Shown piece by piece: positions 43,576 through 53,984 of a stretch of DNA of 64,000 nucleotides (the stretch's first letter is position 1; each line of letters starts with the position of its first letter). Where the stretch lies: NCBI RefSeq assembly GCF_023898315.1, contig NC_064616.1:296410934-296474933 (forward strand), read 5' to 3'. The notes under the pieces were generated by a model. That model saw only the letters and a program-made list of their open reading frames with translations. It was not told the DNA's origin and ran no database searches. This DNA comes from Schistocerca nitens (taxonomy: Eukaryota > Arthropoda > Insecta > Orthoptera > Acrididae). A program made the position numbers and the translations under genes.

Positions 43576-44049
43576 GACAGTAGCAACTCAATATACAGTG
43601 TTTGACAGTGATGAAGATGAGGAAAAAGAAAATGTTAGTGAAACATAATGTAAATAGACACACACACACAAACACACATAGAATTAATTGATTTCAGGTA
43701 CAGAAATAACAATTTTCAAATCGTTATTTTGGCTTAAACAACTTATCTACTTTAAGGTGTAAGTGGTTGCAGATGACAAACTGTGGATGACAAACTGTAG
43801 AAATACAACACATCAGAAAAACCACACCATGTGGTAAGAAGGTATGAATTCATAATTTTATGTGTTTTTTCAACTATCTGTAATTACGATTTAAAAACTA
43901 ATAGTTACATGTATACAAACAGTAAAGAACATTCTTGAAGAGCCATAAAATAAAAGCCCACTGAAGATGCTGCAACTGAAGTGAAACATGTTTGGGTTAA
44001 AAAACAAAATTGTGTTTTGCTAATGGCGGACCCTAGCCAAAAACATACA
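42753..44049. mobile_element. 1.3-kb foldback element inserted in the R1-like LINE
   Basis: Arms of about 480 bp (42802-43290 and 43573-44048) are reverse complements with scattered differences. They start GTATGTTTTTGG and include TTACATGTATACAAACAGTA. The left end carries about 50 extra bases. Flanking repeats CTTTGCCAAAAT (42741-42752) and CTTTGCCAGAAT (44050-44061) match at 11 of 12 bases. The loop contains four microsatellites. Each arm has a hammerhead-like core: plus 43961-43986, and minus 42889-42864. No ORF of note. The insertion separates adjacent RT codons. Confidence 0.92.
43421..43573. repeat. Microsatellite cluster in the foldback loop
   Basis: Four blocks in a row: (TAA)n at 43421-43450, (CT)n at 43472-43500, (GT)n at 43501-43534 and (CA)n at 43543-43573. 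GT and CA blocks face each other and can pair. Confidence 0.95.
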
Positions 44050-44061
44050 CTTTGCCAGAAT

Positions 44062-44350
44062 GTTTATTAGACATACTGGACGATGTGATTTAGGATCTGA
44101 AGGATTTCTATCAGCTGATATTATTTTTTTTATCGTTAACTGCTTTTGAGGTTCTCCAAGCTGATGGTATCCTGCCCAGCCGTAAGATGTTGTGCAAAAA
44201 CGTTGTTACAAAGGGTGATCTGTGGTGACAGTCTTTTGAGTACCTCAGAGTGCCATTTTCTTCTTTGAGTTCCGAGATTGCTTGCGCAACTTCTCGCGCA
44301 AAAGGACAGCTAACTGCGGCAGTGTTATATGGGGCGGGTTGTTCTCCTAG
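44062..44350 (-). pseudogene. R1-like LINE, N-terminal RT part
   Basis: Minus strand: PFAREVAQAISELKEENGTL, then LHNILRLGRIPSAWRTSKAV and, after a frame change, SADRNPSDPKSHRPVCLINI followed by LAK. This is the RT fingers region (consensus KxPGxDGI... PxxWRTSxAV... YRPISLLN). Coding then resumes at 42740 with LAKV-QKM, showing that it is one gene split by the foldback. Confidence 0.82.
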
Positions 44351-44356
44351 CAGGGT

Positions 44357-44357
<1 letters not shown>

Positions 44358-44401
<44 letters not shown>
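44358..44401. repeat. (GT)22 microsatellite
   Basis: Pure GT run of about 44 bp just upstream (in LINE sense) of the R1-like RT fragment. Confidence 0.96.
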
Positions 44402-44402
<1 letters not shown>

Positions 44403-44813
44403 GATAACGTCATCTACGAGCAGTTTCTACAGCAAGAGTTGTGCCATATTTCTCCAACCTTTTGTCATCGTACCGCCAACCTGCCTTAGCGCTCCCAGAA
44501 CTAGTGGGGTTTTTACTCTTTCTGTTAGTATCATTTATGACCCTCCCACGTCCCTCTCCTAAATATTTTTCTCTGTTTGTGTTGATATGAACCGCTCTCG
44601 TATTTCAAGAAATAACTCGGGTAATCACGAAGGACCACGTTCTCCCGACTCCTGAAATACACTTTACGAGGGGCGTTCAGTAAATAATGCAACAGACTTT
44701 TTTCTGGGTCAATTTTGGTTGAAAAATGTGATTTGTTTTAGGACATCGTGGAATATTCCTTCTTCAGCCATTATAGTGTCATGAAGTTCCGATATGTAGC
44801 GGCGCTATACTTA

Positions 44814-45961
44814 CAAGGGAACCTCCCCATCGCACCCCCCTCAGATTTAGTTATAAGTTGGCACAGTGGATAGGCCTTGAAAAACTGAACACAGATCAAT
44901 CGAGAAAACAGGAAGAAGTTGTGTGGAACTATGAAAAAAATAAGCAAAATACACAAACTGAGTAGTCCATGCGCAGGATAGCCAACATCAATAATAATGT
45001 GAGCACAGGAGCGCCGTGGTCCCGTGGTTAGCGTGAGCACCTGTGGAACGAGAGGTTCTTTGTTCAAGTCTACCCTCGAGTGAAAAGTTTAATTTTGTGT
45101 CTTCAGACAATCGTCAAAGTATCAATTATCAAAGTGTCACATCCACACATAATCAACTTCGCTTTCCAAAATTGCAGGACATGTTCAGATTTGCTTGGAC
45201 ATATGCAGGATTTGACGGTCTACACAAGGAAAAATTTGAAAACGTTAAAAACATATGTTTTGACAGAGCACAGGGGAAACTGTGCGACTGTGAAACTGTT
45301 GCATTCATTTGTTGCAGTTTATGTGACAAACTCTTATGTTTTCATCACTTTTTTGGGAGTGATTATCACATCCACAAGAAAACCTAAATCGGGCAAGGTA
45401 GAAGAATCTTTTTACCCATTCGCCAAGTGTACAAGTTAGGTGGGTCGACAACATATTCCTGTCATGTGAAGCACATGCCGTCACCAGTGTCGTATAGAAT
45501 ATATCAGACGTGTTTTCCTGTGGAGGAATCGGTTGACCTATGACCTTGGGATCAAATGTTTTCGGTTCCCATTGGAGAGGCACGTCCTTTCGTCTACTAA
45601 TCGCACAGTTTTGCGGTGCGGTCGCAAAACACAGACGCTAAACTTATTACAGCGAACAGAGACGTCAATGAACGAACGGACAGATCATAACTTTGCGAAA
45701 ATAAAGAAATTAAAATTTTCACTAGAGGGAATAATTGAACCACGCTAACCACGGGACCACGGCGCTCCTGAGATAAGATTATCCTTGATGTTGCGTATCT
45801 TGCGCATGGACTACTCAGTTTGTATATTTTGCTTTTTTTTTCATAGTTCCACACAACTTCTTCCTGTTTTCTCGATTGATATGTGTTCAGTTTTTCAAGG
45901 CCTATCCACTGTGCCACCTTATAACTAAATCTGAGGGGGGTGCGATGGGGAGGTTCCCTTG
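44814..45961. mobile_element. Long-TIR DNA element with tRNA-like arms, TTA duplication (copy 2)
   Basis: Same family as 29095-30113: ends CAAGGGAACCTCCCCATCGC in both orientations, with TTA on each side (44811-44813 and 45962-45964). tRNA-like segments are at 45009-45077 (left, complete: box A-like GCCGTGGTCCCGTGGTTAGC, box B-like TTTGTTCAAGTC) and 45726-45769 (right, with a deletion inside). It is 1148 bp, about 130 bp longer than copy 1, because more of the middle is kept. The internal cysteine-rich frame is described separately. Confidence 0.92.
45160..45387 (+). pseudogene. Cysteine/histidine-rich ORF in the long-TIR element
   Basis: A plus-strand frame ends at the stop 45385-45387 and reads LRFPKLQDMFRFAWTYAGFD, then ENVKNICFDRAQGKLCDCET and FICCSLCDKLLCFHHFFGSD. 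The spacing C-x-C ... C-C-x-x-C ... C-x-H-H suggests a zinc-binding module near the C-terminus. Copy 1 keeps only the last 24 or so residues, identical in the part kept, so the frame was inherited and was probably once coding. I do not recognise the protein. The pattern recalls the cysteine-rich tail of piggyBac-like transposases, but flanking duplications do not fit that group. Confidence 0.5.
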
Positions 45962-47037
45962 TTAGCCTTCAAAATGGCGTCTGTGACAGAGGTGCGTTCC
46001 AAGCAGAAAGCTGTCATTGAGTTTCTTCTGACGGAAATCCAAAGCATTGCGGGTATTCATAGGCGCTTGGCGAGTATCTACGGAGACCTGGCTGTGAACA
46101 ACAGCACGGTGGGTCATTGGGAGAGGCGTCTGTCATCATCTCAACAAGGTCGTGCAAACCAGTCTGGTCTCCCGCGTGGTAGCCAGCCGCACACAGCTGT
46201 GACTTCTGCCATGTTAGAACGTGCGGACACTCTCATTCGAGGTGACCGATGGATCACATTCAAACACATCACTGCGTAACTGTTGGTAGTGCTGACACAC
46301 TCGCCCAACAGTTGGGGTATACACAGGTGTTCGTCCGCTGGGTTCCTCGACGCTTAACAAAAGAGCATAAAGAACAACGATGGACCATCTGTGCGGGATT
46401 ACTAGCGTTTTACGAGGCTGATAGTGACAATTTATTGTCTATCGTCATCAAAGGCAATGAAACATGGGTTAATTACTTCGAACTAGAAACAACACGGCAA
46501 TCCATTGAGTGGCGCCACTCCACTTCGCCGAAGAAGAAGTTCACACCCTCAGCCAGTAGTCATACCGACGACCTTCCGGAACACAGAAGAGGTATCGTGT
46601 TTGACGTCCTTCCTCATGGTGCCATGATCAACTCTTAAGTGTGCTGTGCTACCCTTAGCAAACTGCAGAATCGACTTCAGCGTGTTCATCGCTACAAAAA
46701 TGCAAACGAACTTTTCTTTCTCCATGACAACGCAAGGCCTCACACAAGTCTGCGTACCCGGCAGGAGCTCACAAAACCACATCGTACTGTTCTTCCTCAT
46801 CTACCCTACAGCCCGGATCTCGCACCTTCCGACTTCCATCTGTTTGGCGCAGTGAAGGATACACTCCACGGAAGAAGTACGTGGATGATGGGGAGGTTAC
46901 TATGCGGTAAAACGTTGCCTCCGACGTCGACCAGAGGAGTGATACCATGCGGGCACAAAGGCCCTCCAAGTGAGGTGGCGTAAGACCGTTGCACTCAAAG
47001 GAGATTGTGTTGAAAATAGAATATTACAGCCAAAAGA

Positions 47038-47237
47038 AAATCAAATGAAATGGCTCTGAGCACTATGGGACTAAACATCTGAAGTCATCAGTCCCCTAGA
47101 ACTTAGAACTACTTAAACCTAACTAACCTAAGGACATCACACACATCCATGCCCGAGGCAGGATACAAACCTGCGACCGTAGCGGTCACGCGGTTCCAGA
47201 CAGAAGCGCCTAGAACCGCTCCGCCACTCCGGCCGGC
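47038..47237 (-). repeat. SINE-1 copy, minus strand, inserted in a mariner
   Basis: Plus-strand text AATGGCTCTGAGCACTATGG to CACTCCGGCCGGC. A perfect 12-bp repeat ACAGCCAAAAGA flanks it (47026-47037 and 47238-47249). Confidence 0.96.
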
Positions 47238-47336
47238 ACAGCCAAAAGAGTGGGGAATAATATGGTGTATTGGACTCCCGAATAAAAGCGCTTTCGGAAA
47301 AACAGTGTGTTGCATTACTTTCTGAGTGCCCCCATA

Positions 47337-47878
47337 TTTAACAATAAAGGCTTTCGGCCAATTAGATCATGCAGAAAATTTCATTTCTCGTTCGCACTGC
47401 ACTGCAAAATACTGCTTACTGCCAGGGCTTTTCAAACGATTACTTCCCAGAAGGTGCTCGAAAATACCTACCATCCTGAGAAAATCCGTCGCCGTGGTGC
47501 CAACCTTGTCCACCGCGGCCACCGTCAATTTAGGCGGATTAGGGAAAGAGCAGACCATCATCTTCAGGCCGGACAAAGACTCCCTTCCGTTTGCAAGCGG
47601 AAACTAGCCGCGGCGACCCTAACAGCGCACAAGACTAGCGCACAGGCGCGCCGAGGAAATGATATGTTACACCGAGTCTCCTGCAACCGTAATTTACGAT
47701 GCCGTTGGGTAAACATGAGAACGCCTAGGGGCCGTCTGTAGCGGCGCCACATATTCAACAGTGTGCGCCGAACGGTGTGCTGTGGGCACTTGTGCCTGCC
47801 CCAGCATTGTACTCTGTCGTCATATCTGCCACAGATCGCCGCTGCCTCGCACCGTAAGGCGGCTAGCGCATTACAGAT
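47337..47878. other. Unassigned sequence, GC-richer
   Basis: Overlapping short ORFs on both strands but no motif. May contain the 3' end of the LINE at 47880. Confidence 0.4.
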
Positions 47879-47879
47879 G

Positions 47880-48570
47880 CATATATGGATGTAGGTATGT
47901 CCTAAATACGCCGTCCTTCTCTTCTTAATTACACTACAAAATTCTCAGTCTTTGTTGGCACTCTTAAGGACTTACTGGATAGTCACCTTTGCTGTACTCG
48001 GTACTGAGTCGTAGGTCCACCTCTCGAAGCATCTCCTTTATCGATGGTATTTATATATAATATCCAACCTTATACATCGTAAAGAAGTATCGCCCAAATA
48101 TTTCACCAGTCTCTTGGTCAAAAATCGAATGTGGAAGCACTTCTTTAAATTTAAGAGCATCTGTCCAGTCAATTCATTGCGGCATCTTTCTTCATTTTCA
48201 GATGTCCATTCTTTGGAGAGACATATTGCCAGACATTGCTGGCTGTTATTAAATGTTGCATTGCAACTTAGACTAAATTTAAGTTCCTTGACATGATCAT
48301 GACCTTTATCTTTTTGGCGGTGATATTTATGTCAACTGATTTGCTGTGTTCTGTTACACTGACCAATTGTTGTATATAATCTGCATTATCAACTATTGCG
48401 ATTGCATCGTAAGTATTGCTATGTTGTTCGCCGCTTTCCATTTACCTTAACTCCCAATTCCACATCTTCCAAAGCCTCTTGAAAAATTGCTGCGAATAAG
48501 GGTTGAATAAAACTGGAGATAGCAAGCATCGCTAGGACACGAAACGACACGGTCGAAAATTAGTTCTCTG
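47880..48570 (-). pseudogene. LINE reverse transcriptase remnant, minus strand
   Basis: In shifting minus-strand frames: LLSPVLFNPYSQQFFK (consensus GCVLSPLLFNLYSEEIF), TYDAIAIVDNADYIQQLV (consensus RYADDIAIVA), VDINITAKKIKVMIMSRN, and further on VIKKRRTAYLGHTY (consensus IKKRKxxYLGHIMR). This is the palm, thumb and C-terminal order of a non-LTR RT. The second catalytic aspartate is changed (YDAI). The clade is not resolved. Confidence 0.72.
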
Positions 48571-48689
48571 AAAGCTTGCAACACCAAGAAAGAGGGTAAT
48601 CGAACCTTCTCTGTATCAGAACGATGACGATTTATATACAAAGCAAGGAGCATTGCACAGAAGTTCGAAAGCGGCTGGAATGCCAAAGT

Positions 48690-49178
48690 GGCCAGGTCAC
48701 AGACCCAGTCTTAACCTCTCCGAACGGAACAATGGGAATGTGTCGCCTGATCGGAATTATCACGTGTATTGTTTCACCAGCTCGATGGTAGTGTCAAGAT
48801 ACGATATAATCCGGGCAAACAGCTGCTCATAACATGCATCACGCCATACACCAGCGGAGCCGGCCGCGGTGGTCTCGTGGTTCTAGGCGCGCAGTCCGGT
48901 ACCGCGCGACTGCTACGGTCGCAGGTTCGAATCCTGCCTCGGGCATGGATGTGTGTGTGATGTCCTTAGGTTAGTTAGGTTTAACTAGTTCTAAGTTCTA
49001 GGCGACTGATGACCTAAGATGTTAAGTCCCATAGTGCTCAGAGCCATTTGAACCATTTGAACCATACACCAGCGGAAATGTACCAGAACTTGTCGTATCC
49101 ATTCCATGTGGAATCGCTGCTCGTATAGCGTTCCGAAAGCTGCTAAGAAGGTGGGCATAGTGTTTTGGCTCATCAGTG
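48690..49178 (+). mobile_element. Tc1-like 3' end, split by a SINE-1
   Basis: The terminal repeat GTTTTGGCTCATCAGTG (49162-49178) plus TA matches that at 23715. Upstream words ELVVSIPCGIAARIAFRKLL resemble a Tc1 C-terminus. The left part and left ITR are not identifiable. Confidence 0.45.
48859..49061 (+). repeat. SINE-1 copy with 15-bp target-site duplication
   Basis: Starts GCCGGCCGCGGTGGTCTCGT and ends ATTTGAACCATTTGAA. A perfect 15-bp repeat CCATACACCAGCGGA flanks it (48844-48858 and 49062-49076). Confidence 0.96.
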
Positions 49179-49329
49179 TATACGTCGTGAGCAGTAGTGA
49201 TTCTGTCACCCTAATTCAAGTTACTCAGTACGCTACTTTCGCGTCTGGCTATGCCTCCGTATTAAGAACTTCATATGAGTTCTGTTTGCGAGCACACCTT
49301 CAATAGTGCCACATAGTTATTGCGATATT

Positions 49330-49460
49330 ACGTATTCACTATTTTGTTTACTAAGTCACACTGTGGAACTGTGCGGAATACTTTCTGGATGGCAGGAAAT
49401 ACAGCATCAACATTAAACTCCACTCCTTCTCGATGTCATGACTGACGTGTCCATGAGTTT
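49330..49460 (-). pseudogene. Short LINE RT fragment
   Basis: The minus strand reads VDAVFPAIQKVFRTVPQCDL then VN, close to the RT motif VDAVFLDFxKAFDTVPHxxL. No other part of the element is clear. Confidence 0.45.
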
Positions 49461-49465
49461 TGTCC

Positions 49466-50020
49466 CAGAGTGAGGGAAAGGTTTCAAATAAAGCACACCC
49501 TACTCTCGAAGGATGTATTCATTCTATACCAGGTCACGGTGCTTACCTGAAGTAACGGTAATTAACTGTAGAAAATATGGAACGTATGAAATTTAAAATT
49601 TTCAATTACGGCCCCATGCAACTGGGCTCAAATTACACCTATGGACTATCTTAACAAGAAATACAACACTTCTTGAGCACGTTAATTCTTACGATTTACT
49701 GTACACTCCCTCGTAACTGTTAAAGAGACTGTTGCATGTGTCGTTCTCGTGATTCGATATAGTGGTGCACTCGACTCTGCAGTGAATTACGAATTCTTTC
49801 AAACATTTAGATCATGTTGATGACGCTGTGACGATGTGGTGTTCGAGAAGGTATCGTCGTTGAGTTACTCTAGGAGGATACAAACTTTCTGGCTGTTGTG
49901 ATGAATGGCAACTTCCTCTAAATTTAGAAACTTGTAAGTTAATGCAAATGAGCACCAAAAACAATCCCGTAATTTTAGAATACAGCATTAGTAGTATGCT
50001 GCTTGACGCAGCCGTTGTAA
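49466..50020. other. Unassigned sequence
   Basis: AT-rich; no motif recognised. May hold more of the decayed LINE at 49330. Confidence 0.4.
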
Positions 50021-50025
50021 AGTGA

Positions 50026-50770
50026 CATGCAGTGGAACAAGCACGTAAGGACCGTAGTAGGGAAGGCGTACAGGTAAATTCGGTTCGGAAATCGTATATG
50101 GAACAGCAGTGCTGCTCTAGTGTTTGAAATCCTCACTAGGTCGGATTAAAGAAAGAGGTCGAAGCAACTCAGAGGCGTACTGCTACATTTATTAGCATTA
50201 GGTTCGATCAACAAGCGAGTATTACGAAAAAAAAAAAAAAAATGGTTCAAATGGCTCTGAGCACTATGCGACTTAACTTCTGAGGTCATCAGTCGCCTAG
50301 AACTTAGAACTAATTAAACCTAACTAACCTAAGGACATCACACACATCCATGCCCGAGGCAGGATTCGAACCTGCGACCGTAGCGGTCGCTCGGCTCCAG
50401 ACTGTAGCGCCTAGAACCGCACGGCCACTCCGGCCGCCAGTATTACGAAGATGCTTCATGAACTGGAATGGAAATCCGTGGAGGGAAGACAGCGTTCTTT
50501 TCGCGATACATTATTTAGAAAGTTTAGAGAACCAGGGTTTGAAGCCGAATGCAGAACGATTCTATTGCTGCCAACATAAATTTCACGTAAAGACCACGAA
50601 GAAAAGATAAGAGAAATTATGGCCCGTACGTAGACATATAGACAGTCGTTTTTCCCTCGCTCTACTTGCAGATGGAACAGGAAAGAAAATGACTAGTAGT
50701 GGTACAAGGTATCTCCGCCATGCGCCATATGGGGTCTTGCAAAGTATGTATGCAGATATAGATGTAGGTC
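50026..50770 (+). pseudogene. LINE 3' end (jockey/CR1 type), split by a SINE-1
   Basis: Both sides of the SINE give the same C-terminal region as the LINE at 15476: before it, ACAGGTAAATTCGGTTCGGA and AGGTTCGATCAACAAGCGAG; after it, ATGCTTCATGAACTGGAATG and TTTAGAAAGTTTAGAGAACC. The frame is broken. The 3' end decays into ATGCAGATATAGATGTAGG, a worn TGTAGA tail. Confidence 0.82.
50229..50438 (-). repeat. SINE-1 copy, minus strand, inserted in a LINE
   Basis: Plus-strand text starts with an A-run and ATGGTTCAAATGGCTCTGAG and ends with CACTCCGGCCGCC. A perfect 11-bp repeat AGTATTACGAA flanks it (50218-50228 and 50439-50449). The A-run correspon​ds to a T-rich SINE 3' tail. Confidence 0.96.
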
Positions 50771-50829
50771 ATTTCGTAAAACTTGACAAGACTGTACAAT
50801 ACGCTGCTACAGTTCCTCACCTGTATCAG

Positions 50830-51240
50830 TCGGAGTGCTGTACGCTTCGGGGATAACCCCAGGCAGAGGAATCCAAAGGACTGGGTTCAGGTGATCTTGG
50901 AAGCCAAGTTACAAGCCCTGTTCGACCAATCAGTCTTGTACCATATTGTTGCGTTAGACGTCACTTTACATCAGTAGCAAAATGTGCCGGTGCCCAATGA
51001 TGCATGTACCACATTCTCCAAAATTGCGCGCGAGGAATATCGTCAACTAATCTTGGAAGATCAAGCAGCAGAAGCCGAACGTAAAGTTTTTTTGGAAGAG
51101 GGCGTGACCCGATGAAGCGGTAACCTAGTACCTCTAACCACTCATTCAATGAAAAACGTTTCTGGGATGGCGAGTCATGAACAGCGTATAGGCTTACGTC
51201 AAATTTGAGCCCAGTTCGACAGGGACTTAATCGAAACATT
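50830..51240 (-). pseudogene. DD41D/DUF4817-type transposase remnant
   Basis: Minus strand: LPRLVDDIPRAQFWRMWYMH, then HWAPAHFATDVK, a stop, RLTQQYGTRLIGRTGLVTWL and PRSPEPSPLD. This is the region of the second and third catalytic residues of the same broad family as 35857 and 57170. The second Asp is His (HHWAPAHF, consensus HDGAPAHF). No ends found. Confidence 0.68.
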
Positions 51241-51244
51241 TAAA

Positions 51245-52550
51245 TTTCAAATGTATTTGTACTAACTTGGGCAATATTTCGTACTAAAGTCGACGTTGGC
51301 TCGAATCACTCATTAGCAATTAACGCGCAAACTGTTCGTTTACTGGAACGTTTCTGCTTCTATTATTGCATAATTTCACCCACGTCCTTTAGAACTATTA
51401 ATTATTGTTATACACAATAGAAAGTGTAAGTGAGTAGCCTTTACTCATGTGTGTGTTAACGTAAACATAAACCTGGGTATGTGAACTGACGACCTAAATG
51501 TGCTACTGAGCTCAAAGCTACATCACTTACATGAAGTTGAAAAGAATCATGTGTGTGTGAAAACTGATCTCATTCATAAGCAAATAAATAAGCAAACCTG
51601 TAATTTCACGCTCAGTAGGCTTGGTCAGTGCGAACTGTTTGAAAGAAACACGTAACCGTATAAAAAAGAAACCAAACTGTATAAGAATTTACCCTGAAAC
51701 ACCCGAAAATTTTTGCACTGACGTATGGTCCTAGTAAAATAGAGAAACTGACACAACCTAGGTTGCGCAAAGGAAACGAAAGAATCAGGTATTATGAATC
51801 TTACCTGCAAAATGAAGTACTGGCAGAAACAGCAACACAGCAAGACTCCGCAACAGCTGAAAAAAATCATACTGCTAAAAACTAACTACAGTTGGTCCTG
51901 GACAATTGGGTTCATAATCTTGACACAGAATGCCATTGAAACACATGGCTCGACCTTTAAGTACCGAAATTTCAGTTATGAAGGAACTTATCAAAGAAAA
52001 CAATTATAGACTCTAATATGAAAATTCATTTAATCTAATAACTTCCATGGTACAGTAAATTAACTCAGAAGATCAATCGATAGAATAATTATCAAAAACT
52101 TGACTGTGACGAGGGTAAAGTGGACCAACAATACAAGTCTACAAACATAAAAAATAAACCTTTTACTTCATCAAATAAAACGTTCCTCTTCATCTCAGAA
52201 CCCTTTTTTACGTCCATATGCCATCGAACCATTGTTCTCAATCATCATTCCTCCTCGTAATAAATCTGCAACTCACACAGTTCCAAAAGTGCGACCATGC
52301 ATTACACTGTACACCCAACGAATCCCGCCTGCTGCACGCTGCAGCTATCCTCTACTGGTTGTTAAAGTTTCTACGACTCCACAGTGCTGCTATCGCAGAC
52401 ACAGATACTGTTGCCTAACAACTGTTTCTCTGACCAAAATTCTTCAAATATCACTTTCCTTTACAAATATTAACATATCCAATAACATCATCAAAAAATA
52501 GAAATCTTACAAAAGTTATGGTCGTCTTTAATTCCCAGAAAGCAGACCTA
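51245..52550. other. Unassigned AT-rich sequence
   Basis: About 1.3 kb with no element or ORF motif I can place. Confidence 0.4.
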
Positions 52551-52552
52551 TA

Positions 52553-53113
52553 CAGGGTGTATCATAATTAATGACGTTAACGCATACGAAATACACGATA
52601 CTAGAAGCAAAAAAGTCTCAGTAAACATAGGGTCGAAAATGCATACCTTAAGAGCTACGAGCAATTTTTCATCTTCGATACGGTGAAGCAAATCTTTTCT
52701 ACTGAAAGCTCTTTGCTATCCATATTTTGGGAAGTGATAATATGGACCAAAACAAGAAAAAAATGTCCAGCAAACATGTGCTCTAAAATGCATACCTTAA
52801 AAGTTATGAGCACTAGTTCATTAGAAGAGTTCTGTTACAAAGTACCGAAGATGAACAAACGCTCATGGCTCTTAAGGTATGCATTTTAGAGCACATGTTT
52901 ACTGGACATTTTTTTCTTGTTTTGGTCCATATTATCATTTCCCAAAATATGGAAAGCAAAGAGCTTGCAGTAGAAGAGATTTGCTTCACAGTATCGAAGA
53001 CGAAAAATTGCTCGTAGCTCGTAAGATATGCATTTTCGACCCTATGTTTACTGAGACTTTTTTGCTTCTAGTATCGTGTACTTACAACTGTATGCGTTTA
53101 CGCATACACCCTG
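52553..53113. mobile_element. 561-bp foldback element with TA duplication
   Basis: Arms of about 255 bp, CAGGGTGTATCATAATTAAT... and its reverse complement ending TACGCATACACCCTG, enclose a spacer at about 52813-52859. TA flanks it (52551-52552 and 53114-53115). No transposase. The TA target suggests mobilisation by a Tc1/mariner enzyme. Confidence 0.92.
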
Positions 53114-53115
53114 TA

Positions 53116-53984
53116 TGTAGGGCGACCCAGAACTCCACCAGCAAACTTGAAGAGGTAGCTCAGAGATACCTTCTAAGTATTTTTGAAAAAGGAACGCACT
53201 GTCTCCGGCGGCTCGTTACAGAGCAATAATATAATTATGACTTATTCACTTCGTTACTCCAGTTACCTTTGTTTTTGAGGAAATGCCTTCACAACTGTGG
53301 AAAAGCCTGTAATATGTAATCGCCAAAACGTACAACACAAAACATAGGATTTAGTTTCCCGTAGGCGACCATTTACAGCTGTCGTGGTTACCGTCGCTGC
53401 GGGGACACCTCAGCTTTGTATCGATGTGCTGCTCTTCCAGTGCGTTGAGTGAACACAAACACGAAGTGGATATTAGCCAACTTTTCATCCGTAGTGCTGA
53501 TGTGTATCGCTGTTAACGCACAGCTAACACTACCGGAAAACAAACCATAAACAGAAAAGAGCAGTACTGTATGCAAAGCTGAGAACGAGTGAAAGAGGGT
53601 ATTGTTGTTGTCAACAGAAGGTACCTTGAGCGAATGGAAACAAGACACACGGCGCGTTCCGTCAACAGCTGCACTGCTGTGGACTATTTCCAGTACAATA
53701 CAGATACGAGGCTAATTCGGGCAAGAAACCAAACGAAATCCAATAACTCTGTAAGGACACGCCGAAGACCGTGGGTCCCTCATACCAAAATACTCAGAAG
53801 GCATCCCTCAACAACCTCTGAAATTCTGTCTGTGTGTTCTGGTTCACCCTTTATATGCCAGCAATAAATAAATAAATAAATAATTGTCACGAATGAAGAG
53901 AGTAAGCTGTAAAACTTTTATCCGTTATGGATATGTAACGTTTGCGACCGTGATGAATATAGGGTTTCAGAATGGTTACAAGCA
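53116..53984. other. Unassigned sequence with short AATA repeat
   Basis: No gene motif. An AATA tetranucleotide repeat of five units lies at 53863-53883. Confidence 0.5.

Larger units (their letters stand above)
44667..47334 (+). mobile_element. mariner (DD34D), both ITRs, carrying two insertions
   Basis: Left end CGAGGGGCGTTCAGTAAATA; right end on the minus strand TGGGGGCACTCAGAAAGTAA; TA flanks (44665-44666 and 47335-47336). Coding from the ATG at 45974: MASVTEVRSKQKAVIEFLL, an HTH region; then QVFVRWVPRRLTKEHKEQR, GNETWVNYFELETTRQS, FFLHDNARPHTSLRTRQELT and HLPYSPDLAPSDFHLFG. The first catalytic Asp is Asn (GNETW, consensus GDETW). Second to third Asp spacing is 34. Frameshifts occur near 46280 and 46640. 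Insertions: the long-TIR element at 44814-45961 in the 5' UTR and a SINE-1 at 47038-47237 in the 3' UTR. Confidence 0.92.
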
